A DNA stretch of 64,000 bases from the NCBI GenBank assembly GCA_946894095.1, contig OX335659.1, positions 1,433,501-1,497,500 on the forward strand, read 5' to 3'. This DNA is from Incurvaria masculella (taxonomy: Eukaryota; Arthropoda; Insecta; Lepidoptera; Incurvariidae). Under the pieces are notes generated by a model that saw nothing but the letters and a program-made list of their open reading frames with translations, made no database searches and was not told the DNA's origin. The first letter of the stretch is position 1, and each line of letters opens with the position of its first letter. A program made the position numbers and the translations under genes. Positions 27,501 through 39,500 of the stretch are shown piece after piece.

Positions 27501-30500
27501 TTTAAATAATAAAAATCTAAAACGTTACCAGTATTTAAATATTATCAAAAAAACATTAATATATCCACGGTAATTTGGTCACAATAATTAAACCAAATGA
27601 AAAAAAAAACACAAATATAGTGTACTAAAATGATCATTAAAGTCAACATATAAACAAATTGTACGAAAATTTAGTCAGATATTCGTCAACCTAATAATTC
27701 ACATTATAGGAAAGCTTGTACGTTAACAGGTTATTTAACTGGCGTATAAAAATAACATTGTTTTTTTATTGCTGTTAATTACCTGGCATGATAATAAATT
27801 AATACTTTCATGTAATATTAACAGTTACAAATTGTCTAACACAATTTCAATATTGCGTTCCAATAATGACAATGTTGCGGCATGGCACCAATGTCCTTTG
27901 GGGATCCGGCGTGAAGTGGATAGCATTACCAAATACCCTTCAGACGACCCCGTGACCTTTGTGTCAAAACGCTTCATTCATCCCCTACATTTCCTCTCGC
28001 TCCAACAGCAATTTCCCACGCACGTGGGCGCCACCCACACGCCGCTGTCCTCCCCCCCCCTCCACCCGGCCACATATAGGCCAGGAGAGATAGTCCTAAT
28101 GTCACAGTCAAATTGTACTCAATTTCCATAACTTAAGGTGCCAGTACACGGGCATTTTTTGAGGCAATTATTGCCAAACATAGTGGCAATTCATTTCTGG
28201 GCAATTGTTGCTAAACATAGTCATATTTATTGGATATTCTTTGACATAGTGAAGCACTGGATAAACCAAGCAAAAGGAGCAAAGATCTCTAATAGAAATG
28301 ACGTTCGTACCTACGCAAACACTAATTTATTTTATGTATTTAATATTAACTATTTCATTTTATGTAAATATTGAAAACACGAATTCCATTGCCCAAACAT
28401 CAACAATGTGCATTTATATTAGCATATACCTACAACAAATTATTATTAAAATTTGAGTACCTACTAATAAATATATGTACTATACGTATACGTAGTTTTA
28501 TAACACTGCTCAGAGTGGCCAGTCTGAGTTCTCACCTAAATTGGCGTTTACGGCAAACCGATCGACTGGCGTTTTCTCCAAGCTCCATGCAAGATTTTAC
28601 TAATATTTTGTGGTTTTACTTCTTTAGGCTGTCAAAGTCAAACTCGGACTTCCGATTTGTATGAAAACGCGGAGTCGACGTAAACGGCAACGTCGACGTA
28701 TTTACGGCAACGTTGAGTAAGCTGTCAAATCAAGCTCGGACTCGCAAATGTTAGTTCGCTTAACGCCCACCGCGCGCGAATTAAGCTGGAGACCGGGGCG
28801 AAAGGCTTTTAAAAAAGAAGTCTTTACTTGTTTAATAACTGTAACAGAATGAATGTATTTGGTAAATAATTAGTAAGGTAAACTATTCTGCATCAGCAGA
28901 TATTACGTGTTGGTTAGTTGCCAGGTGCAATGTAGGTTGCACCATCGGCATTTCTATAAGCAGAATGTCTTATTAGGCAACTTAACTCCTCCATCCCTAG
29001 GGGAAAAATCATCTGAGGGTGTCTCAGTACTCTGATGATTTTTCTTTACATAATGGTTATTGCAAAAATTTAATTTTAGTTTACAAAACAGAAATGTGGT
29101 AATGGTTGTGATTATGAATACTATCGCATATAACACTATAGTTGCTACACTGATTGAATTAACACTTATTGTCTTTTCTTCATTATCTTCGTCTTGTAGG
29201 ACTTGCGAAAGCTGTTGGATGTCCTTGAGCTGGATGTCCTCGAGGTGCGTGTCTGTAAGCTTCAGGGTCTTGGTTTGTCCTGTAGTCACGGTATATAGGG
29301 CACGTGGCTTCAGCTTAGGTATGGGGGGTAAGGGGTCTACGGTCTGGCTGTAGCTGCTTTGTTGAGGTCTGATTTTGTGTCCTTCTATGTCGATCTCGCA
29401 GTGGTCGTTGTTAGAAAGGATGTACGTTCCCTTTATAAGTTGTCTTGTAGTTCCTGTCGTGCAATTCTCTGTAAGCATAGTCTCGTTCTGGGCGTAGATG
29501 ATCCATTGGTGTTTTTCTTTGAGTTTATAAATTGACAGGTCGCCGACGTCGATCTTGTGTAACTCACAGGATGGTAGGGTCTTCTTAAATAGCATGAGTT
29601 CTTCTATGCAAGGTTGTTTGAAGTGTGGGATCTCATCTTCTTGTTGGCACAGATATCTTTGTTTCTCTATGGTCTCACATGATTTCGCGAGCGGCTTGAA
29701 TTTCGTTCCCTTCACTAGGAGGTAAGGGTATTTAGGTATGATAGTGCAAGTGGAAAGGATTCTAGGATTATATATTGGAATAGGAATGACATTGTAGAGT
29801 GTGTATGTATCTTTTTCCACCAGTGGTACTTCTAGAATAAAAACTAAAGTACTGCCCTTAATATAAGCTTTCATCGCTATATTACGTTCTAATTTTATAA
29901 TATTACTAATCTTAGCTTCGAATATTAAATTATTACTTTTCTGAATGTCCTCTAAAATCTGTAGCAATTCGGTTGAATTTACCACTGACTGATGCAGGGT
30001 ATTTAATTTACTCAGGGCTATTGCCGTTTCTATTTCGCTAATTCTAGTGTAAATTGTTTGAAAGTTAAACATAAGTAGATTAAACGTAGATAGTATATTG
30101 TATGTATGAAAACTATGGTATGTTTTCATTTCAGTTTTGAGTAATGCATTTTCAATTCTTTTTATTCTTTGGGCGAGAGAGATGGTATTTCTATTTTGGG
30201 AATCGGTTGCGTTTATTTGCTTGGAAATTATTTTTGAAATAAGTGTCACCTTTTTATGCAGGCCATTTTGCTTTAGTTCGATTTCTGAAATAGTTTTTTC
30301 GTACTTATCTGCGTCTGCGTGATCTAGATTTCCTGTGATTAGTTTTACGATGGAGCCGAGAGGGTTTAGTATACCTCTTTTATTCCTTGAATTAGGAAGA
30401 ATTTGGTTTAGTTTGTTAACTGTAATGGACATAATATATTCTAGCTCTATTTTAAAACTTAAAAACTCCTTATAATATATCCCATTGTTCTTAACTATGT

Positions 30501-33500
30501 ATTCTAATTCCTTACATTTTTCTATGTTGTTTTTTATTTCTACTTCAATTAACTTTAAATCTATTTTCTTAAAAATTAACCATTCATCCCTCTGAACTTG
30601 AGAATTCCCCATCATCAGAGGAAGAATTCCCGGGTTGTCCGTTATCTTCATTATCTCTGCTGCGTGTCCTGATTCCGCTAGGCCCAGCAGTGCCGTACAT
30701 AACCTGTGGAGGGCGTTTAATTTGTTTAATAGGTACTCTTGTTTGTCTTTTCCCTAATTGTACTGGAACTATGCCTCTTTTTGGTTTTTCTAGTACATCG
30801 GCTTTTTCATACCTAGGTTTATCTTTTCCTTTTCTTGTTCGAGTAGTCTTCATAAATATCTTGTCAGTTATATTAAATTCTGGGGGATCTTCTCCACCTT
30901 TCTTTCTTTGAACTTTTTCCTTGTTTATTTTAGTGTTTTCGGAAATAAATTCGTATAATATCTTGGTTCTTTTTTTATGATCTTGAAGCAATTTTTGTAT
31001 CAAATTCTTTTCAGTATTGATGTCAAAGACATCCGAAAGACTAGTATGGCCAAACACAATTTCGAAAGGTGTGAGATTTGTGGTTGTATGGATAGTATTA
31101 TTGTATGCCATAATTGCATAAGTCATTACCGAGGTGACATCACTTTGCTTTTGATCGTATTTCGCAAGTCTATAAATCTCTGTCAGTGTTGAGTGGAATC
31201 GTTCAACTATTGCGGTTGAGTTTGGGTTATTAGGGGTAGTTATGTGTAATTCTATGTTATAAAAAGCTGTTAGTTCTTTCATTAGTTCGTTATTAAATTC
31301 GGCTCCCGAATCGCAACTAATTTTCTGTGGTATTCCGTAACAAGAAAAATATTTTATAAGGGCTCGTACAACTTCAGGGGTGCTCCTGTTGGGAATTTCG
31401 AAAGCTTGCGCGAGTTTGCTGAAGGCATCTACGGCTGTTAAAAAATATACTTACTTTCGATTGAGAACAAGTCTATAAAAATTTCTTGAAATGGAGAATC
31501 TTGTGTTTGGGTTAGTTGAAGGTATGGCTTTAAGGGTTTCCTGTCATATTTGAGTTTTCTACAAGGCTCACAGGAGTTTATGATAGCTGAAACAGTCTCC
31601 TGCATGTTTGGAAAGTAGTATGAACGTTTTAATCTTGCTAGGGTCTCCTTGATTCCTCTGTGACACGTCTTGCCTTCGTGGCATTTTAAGATTAAATCTC
31701 TTTGGTCACCTTCATCTGTGATATTTACGACTCTTTCTGTACATTCTACAAAGTTTTGTGCACCCTTTTTGTACAAATTTACAATCGCTGTACTAAATAG
31801 TTTTCTATGTTCTTGGTCCTCGAAATATATAAAATACTTCTTCTTGTAATCCACGTATCCTTTAATAAACTTTTTAACTAGTTCTTCGTTATTAGTTGGC
31901 AGGTGTACTTCTAATCTTCTTTGTTTCGGTATGGAGATATCTTTTACAGAGAGGTTGTTCCTTTTCCATGTGTATATAATTATTTGGTTTCCTTTAGTGT
32001 CTATTGCGTCATTGGATATTGGGATTCCTAGGTGTTCTCGGTTTGAGATGGAGTGGGCTGTGTCGTTATCTGAGTCTGCTAGTTCAATTCTTTCAGGTTC
32101 TTTTGATGTTGGATTATCGTCCTTCTCTTTTTGGTTTTCATATTCTGCTTCCATTTCTGCAATGATTTCAACGATTTTGTCGTCATCGTCAACTTGTACT
32201 ACCATTGAATCTAAGTCATCGTCGATGGCATTTACTTTGATTCTTGATAAGGCATCAGCGTTGCCATTGCTGGTACCTTTTTTGTATTTGACGTCGAAGT
32301 CGTATTCCTGAAGTCTTAATCTCCAACGCATAAGCTTACTGTTTGGGTCTTTGAGTGAATATAGCCAGGCTAAGGGTTTATGGTCGGTGTTAATTGTGAA
32401 TTTCTGGCCGTAAAGGTATGGACGGAAATGTTTTACGGCCCAGACTACTGCTAAAAGTTCTTTTTCTATTGTGCTATATCTGGTCTCAGTCTCGCTTAAG
32501 GTGCGACTGGCATATGCACATGGTTTATCGCTCCCTATGGGTCCCTGCGACAAAACTGCTCCAATAGCATAATTCGAAGCGTCTGTGGCCAAAATCCACG
32601 GTTTTGAGAATTCCGGGTATTGCAGTAGCGGTGCATTTGTAAGAAGTTCTTTGCACCTTTCAAACGAACGTATATATTCTTCCGATAAGATTATCTTTTT
32701 TCCCTTTTTTAGGCAAGAGGTCATAGGTTGGGTTATTTTGGCAAAGTCTTTTATAAACTTACGGTAGTATCCTATTAATCCAAGAAAGCTCTTAATTTCG
32801 GTCGGGGTTTTGGGAATCGGGTACTTCAATACTGCCTTTATTTTGTCGTCGTTCGGCTTAAGTCCGTCTTGTGTTATTGTATGGCCTAAATATAAAACTT
32901 CTTTACGTAAAAATTCTGATTTGTCTAGTTGTATTTTCAAATTTGTTTCCCTGAGTCGTTGAAAGATGGTACGTAATTTTTGTATGTGTTCTTCTAGGTT
33001 GGATGAAAATATTATAATGTCATCTAAGTAAACTAAACAGTGTACACCTTGGAGGCCTCTAAGGATATTATTCATTGCCCGTTGGAATGTCGCTGGTGCT
33101 GTCTTCAGTCCAAACGGCATCCTGGTGAATTCATAATGACCGAATTGGGTACTAAAAGCGGTCTTTGATCTGTCTTCGGGGTCAACTTCAATTTGGTGGT
33201 ATCCACTGGCTAGGTCAAGGGTCGTAAAGTATGTACTGTTACCTAACTTATCGAAAAGGTCAGTAATATTAGGTAAGGGATATTTGTCGTCAATTGTTAT
33301 GTCGTTTAGTCGTCTGTAGTCGATAACCATTCTCCATTTAGGTGTTCCGGAGGCATCCATTTTTTTTGGGACTAAATGAACTGGGGCGCTCCAGGGGGAG
33401 TTTGATTCCTGTATCACGTTATCTTGTAAAAGTTGGTCGACCTGCTTTTTTATTTCTTCGTTTTGTTTTGGTGGTTGGTGGTTGTATGGGGTCCTCATTT

Positions 33501-36500
33501 TTTGTGTTTATTTTGTGTTTTACATGGTTCGTAAAAGTTAAGGGTAGCTTATCGCAGTAGAATATGTCTTTGTACTCCTTACATGTGTCAAGTATAATTT
33601 TTTTTTCTTCTTGATTCATATGGTTAAGTCTTAATTTCTTGAGATTTTCGTATTGTAAAGATTGTATGTTTTTTATTTCGTCAGTTGTAAAAGTAATATT
33701 TTGTTGAGATTTTTCATTTCTAAGCATATCAACCTTAAATGGTCGGTGTATAGTCAACGTCATTTGCTGGTCTCGCGTGTTTTGAATTACAGTTGTCGCG
33801 CGGCCATTCTCACATTTCACGATAGCGCGAGGCATACGGACACCGCCAGTGAATTGTGCAAATTCGAGTATTGCGTCGCCTTGGTGCAAGTTCACGGGAA
33901 TGCTGACGCGTTGCTCACAGCGGGGTGCGATTATAATATCCTCCTTTCGTGGGGCTGTATAAGTGAATGGGATAGTTGTTGTCTTTGTTCGTAGTAGTCG
34001 GTTTTTCATGTCGATGCTAGCGTCTATTTGGTCTAGTAAGTCGCTGCCTATTAGTCCATCGTATCTATGATCTACGTCATACACGTAAAATTTATGTTTG
34101 TCTTTGCTGTTAAAAGTCTTAAATAGGGGGGTGGTTACTACTCCGTTATGTAAGCTACTGGCATGGGTACTAGTTACCTGAAAAGGTTCGTAATGTAAGT
34201 AGTCGTTAAGGTATGTCTCAGCAAGTCGGGGACTGATAAAAGACCTTGTGCTACCCGTGTCAATCATGAACCGTGCGTTTATTTCGGGTAGTGTTACATA
34301 AGGTAATTTTAGTTCTGGGTTATAATTTAGGGAAATATTGGTTGGTTCGAGGCTGCTATCGAAAAATTTTCGACGGTCTCTTCTACCTCCTGTTCAACTG
34401 GGCACGACACTTCCTCGTAATCGCGATAGTCGTTCCAATTGCTCGAGTCCTGGTGGTCAGCGTAATCGCCTCCTGCTGCTTCGTACGAGTACTCGGGGTC
34501 GACATCGTTACAAAATAATTCCTCCGAGGTAAATTGGGGTCGAGGTGCTAGGGACCTCATAGTCACGTCCGTCTTAGTCGGTGGGTTTTGAGTAGAGACT
34601 TGAGCTCGGGGGTAGTTTTGGTTTCTTTGAAAATTATTTGAGTATGAAGGTCGGGGTCCATTAAAATTATTTTGGGGTCGGTTTGGTTGCCGTTGGGGGA
34701 AGTTAGGGGCTGTCTGCCTGAAGGTTTGCGACTGTTGCGCCGCTGGATAAGGGGACCTTGTGACGTCCTGCGATGTCTGGGGTCGGCTTTGAAGGGGGTA
34801 TCTGTTATGTACAGGGTTGAGGTGGTTTTGTGGTCTCTGTGAGTGCCCATCGTGCGGCCTAGATGTGTTGGGCCGGTGCTTGGCATAGTAGAGCGTCCTG
34901 AAATTCGTCTCCTCTATCACTATACTAAGAGCCTCTTCAAGGGTTGTGGGACTTTTTAGCCTAACTATCCTTACAAGATCGCTAGGCAAGTTAAATAAAA
35001 ATACATGAAGAGTAAGATTGTTATATATTGCTCGCTTGCTAGCGTTCATAGCGGGGTCGGCGGTATTTTGGTTGACCTTTGATAACAATGAATTTTTTGT
35101 TTCGCTTATTCTATTGCAAAAATCGGGGTAGCTTTCGCCCTGTCTTAATTTTAAATTTTCTAACTCGAGAGCCAGGCAGCTTTCGCTACGTGGGTCGCCG
35201 AAATTTCTTTCCAGGATCTCACGCACCGTTGCCCAACTCAAAATATCATCCCTCTCACCTATAACTGCGGCTGCCCGCCCACGTAACTTGCTTGTTAGAA
35301 CGTGGTATACGTATTCATCTTGGGTGGGATCACCACGGAAATTTGAGATGATGTACTCACACTTTTTGATAAAAAGGCTTAGATGACTCTTGTCCCCGTC
35401 GAATTTAGGGATCAATTCGATCATGTCCCTGGGGATAATATTTAACTGGGGATTCGCCATATTATTTATAAAATCTTTAACTGTTAAATATTTTAAGTTA
35501 AGTTATATTGATAAAATCTATTTATTTATTTAATTTTTCGTTAAAAGTGTCTGAGAGAAGTTGATCTAAGATACACACAAAAAAATATCCTTAACTACTG
35601 TACCGACTGGAGATTTTGATCCTGTCGGTTGCACACACTGTACTGATTTCGAAGTACCTACGACGTATGTACCCTCGAGAAGTTGATCAAGGACACACAC
35701 ACTATACAAGTGGAAACAGGAAGAGGACCGATGGATAGTGAAAAGTTCTACTCACAACACCGTCGTTACTGTCATGCTCCACCTGGATTCTGCACAGCTT
35801 GGTCACACACTTAATAAATTTGTTTGGTTCTGGATCACCGTCGAATTGTAGAGACAAAAGTCCTGGCACCACTCGCGTCACGACTAGGTCCACGCAGCGT
35901 AGAATTGGATACTCTGCGATGGCGTCTGGATGCGTCTGGATGCTTCTGGATACGTCTGGATACGTCAGGACTACGGTGATCCTACCGGCTGCGCCAATTA
36001 AGCTGGAGACCGGGGCGAAAGGCTTTTAAAAAAGAAGTCTTTACTTGTTTAATAACTGTAACAGAATGAATGTATTTGGTAAATAATTAGTAAGGTAAAC
36101 TATTCTGCATCAGCAGATATTACGTGTTGGTTAGTTGCCAGGTGCAATGTAGGTTGCACCATCGGCATTTCTATAAGCAGAATGTCTTATTAGGCAACTT
36201 AACTCGCGCTCCTCAATTTCTCCGTACATTTGAAAACGCCAGTCGATCGGTTTGCCGTAACGCCAATTTAGGTGACAACTGAGACTTCGGGTACAGATCA
36301 TAGATTGTCATCTTGAGGTTGCCTCCTATAGGACAAACCTAGTTTAGTATAGGATTTAACATTCACTTCTGTAACTACTGTTTTATCAAATAAATAAATA
36401 AATACATAAAAATAGAATGAGCAATATAGAGCAATAATCTTTGTTTTGCTCACCTAATTGGAAACTATGTATTTAATAATGTTTTATGTGACTGGACATG

Positions 36501-39500
36501 GATGGCTAATACCACACCTTCTGTCATGGTATTAGCCCAAGACACCACATGGGAACTAGGTGCCATGCCAGGACCTTCCTTATATTGCACGGCTACATTG
36601 AACTGGATGGAAAACACGGACAATTTTCATTGCCGCTTCGACCATCGTTCATTCAATGCGATGGTACCAACCCGGGCGGGATTAACCCTATCACCTAGTA
36701 AGTAAGGAAGGGGACCTACAGTTTAACGTGGAATCCGAACCACGGCCAGCCTCTCTCAACGGTCACCCATCCAAGACCAGACCGGACCCAGCGTTGCTTA
36801 ACTTCGGAGAGCGATCGCCGAAGTGTCGCGCCACTGGGCCACTGAGGCTGACAAATATCTGATCTTTGCTTTATTTTTCGTAAGTTTTGAAACGCTTACT
36901 AAAATCATGTATCGTGCAAGTTTTGGGTATATAACTGGATGGCTAATACCAGGATGGATGGTTAGTGTAGGACCGAATTCCCGTAGAAATTAGGTAAGGT
37001 GCTCGCGACTTCTGTGTACCGCGTCGACTATTTTCTTTTTCTGTTATTAATTAAAATGAAGTTCAATTTTTTGTACGCTTCGGTGGGTATTTTTTCAACT
37101 ATTGAATTTTAAACGGATTGGTCAGGGTTAGAAATTGGGTATTTTTAATTTCTTTTGACTGTGGCTCCTGGCCTGGACTATGAAGTATAAGTTCTGACAC
37201 GTGTTTACTCGTCACTGACAGCAACATATACGCTATATATAAATAAAGTTTGTAAGTGGGGTTGAATAAGGTTCATGCATAAAAAATACGTCTTGCTGTT
37301 GGAGACATACACAACAATTACGTAAACTATTGCACATCTAATGAATTAAATCACATAACAATGTTGTTGGTTTTCGCGAACAAGAGATTGGATATACTTA
37401 AGATTATGATTATCCTTAATAACGTAACACAATGCGTTGACAATAACGGTCGTTATTTGACCGTGTCAGGCTTCGTGAAGATGACTTCAAACTATTTAAT
37501 AAAAAAATTAAAGTATGCATTTTACAATAAAAAAATAATTACAGTGACATCTTAACAACCTTCTTATTTATTGACATTAAAATTAGCAATTTTTCCTCGC
37601 CGCACCCGATATTTCAATTTTGAAATTATTTGCTGCCTGTCACGATACACATCAATGTTCATATAGCACGCGCCAATTAATGAATCTACACATTTTCAGA
37701 ACCATTTTTTGCACAGTGCTCGGCCTCGCTCGCATTGTCAGCGCGAAGCGAATGTGCCCGCGGCCTGAAAAGCCTTTAATATATTGCGACCGTTTGGGCC
37801 GCTTTCAGTCGGAAAACTGAAATCGATTTCAAGTAGTAGATTTTATGCGACTTCATCTTCTTTTATGTTAAGCGCGGCATATGGCGTACGTCCTGGCCTA
37901 AAGTTGTCCGACGATGCCCATAGTTTTTCGAACATTCAGGGCGGCTGCGAAAACCATGCCGGCCGGCCATGTGCTCCTTCACAGGGGAATAGGATCGGTG
38001 GGTTCTAATTTTTTTAATGTCGACCTCTCGAGTTGGTACCGAAAAGATGGCTGAATCGGCAATTTTTTTTCCATCTAGTTCAATGTAGCCGCGCTCATAA
38101 AAGGAAGGTCCTGGCAAGGCACCTAATTCCTTCGGAAATGAGAGTGTTGGATGAATATTATGAACGTTGGTGTGGAATTAGTCATCCATGTTCAGTAATA
38201 TAAAAAAAACTGTCTGTCGGTTTTTCAGCCTGTTCGCTCTTAACTCAATAACGACGTTCACGATTTTAAATATATTTATGTATTTTGCCTTCAATTATAG
38301 GCTTCATGAAATTATACTAAAGAACTTGAGAGGTTGGGCGTTGAGGTTAAAAATACGAATGAAGTCGGAGAAAAACTACTCGTTTTCTCGGAAATTGTTG
38401 GCATCTGCCAGTAAAGAGCATACAATTACCACCCAAAATAGCCAACGGTAAAGAACGTTGCCAGTCATATCATAATTAGCGGAATAACAAAGAGAACGCG
38501 AGAAAGCTTTGGCGCTGAATAAAAACAAGCTCAATTAACGTGCACAAAGCTCGTGTAGGGGCGGGCGGCGCGGCTGCGGTGGGCGGCGCGCCTTCAGCGA
38601 CCATGGAAGGACTTGAGTAGCAACCGAAATGAAAACATTGACAAAAATATTACTACGTTACGACAGGCCCTTCCATACAACATAAATGGAGCAACAAAAG
38701 TGGTGTTATATGTACACCACTTTGTCGTCAGACAGCGCTCGCTGTCGTCTCGCGCCTGTGCGTCGCCTCTGGCTAATAATGCGCCCCAAATATGCCCGAA
38801 TGTGCGGTGAAACCGTGCAATAAGTACGTAGCAGGCGACAGAATGTTATGAAAGGGGATCTCCTTACCTTTTGCATATCACTGTTTGTATTGGGTTGACG
38901 TGTAATTTTCATACAAAAACATACAGTATCTTAGTGTATGTAATGTACTTATAAGATGAATAAAAATGAAATTAAATAAAAAATGGGGGCGGTTGGTCAA
39001 CATGTATGGCCTGGCTTCCTTAAAATTTGCATGGGATGAAAAAATTAAGTCCAGGGGACATAACGTGTCAGATATCGTTAGAAGTCTTCAAAAACTGCAG
39101 GTTTCAGAGTAACGTTTTTGTTCATGTCAATACTTTTATTATATATTATAGTTTATAATATCATAACAGCGGGTAATATTAAATGGATTTTTTTTTATTT
39201 TTCTTAAGCATTGCATATATGCTAGGCTCTCACACAAGAGGTACCTGACGATGTCAATTTGCTTTTATACTTTCACGGGGTTGCGAAAACCATGCCAGCC
39301 GAGCAGGTTCACGCCATGTTTGGATGAACCCACAGGGTTATCCCTCGACAGAGAGTACATTTCATAGTTTACTGACCCTATAGGTAAAGAATATGTAATT
39401 GTACACATTTTAATTTTCAGGTAAATATTGTTTTTAAATGAAAACAATAACAATTATAAATATCATTTGCTCTAATATGATACTTATTTTATAAGATTTA

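Larger units (their letters stand above)
28779..36204 (-). mobile_element. Errantivirus-type LTR retrotransposon (TED/17.6/297-like), 7426 bp
   Basis: Two 209-bp LTRs that look identical bound a minus-strand element with leader, gag, protease-RT-RNaseH-integrase and an env-like frame. CGCG flanks both sides (28775-28778 and 36205-36208), a 4-bp target duplication of the alternating pyrimidine-purine kind errantiviruses use. LTRs start AGTTAA and end TTAATT on the minus strand. A primer-binding site, polypurine tract and -1 slippery site are all recognisable. It lies in sense with neurexin inside the large intron. gag and env are open, but pol is broken in two places, so this copy is probably not autonomous unless the breaks are sequence errors. 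Confidence 0.92.
28521..36286. mobile_element. Foldback MITE interrupted by the errantivirus
   Basis: Inverted repeats of about 55 bp lie outside the LTR element: 28521-28575 (containing CACCTAAATTGGCG and CGGCAAACCGATCGACTGGC) and 36233-36286 (its reverse complement with few changes). Without the 7.4-kb insertion and one target copy the MITE is about 336 bp. Its internal part (28576-28778) has several CGTCGACGTA-type palindromes. No coding capacity. Confidence 0.7.
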
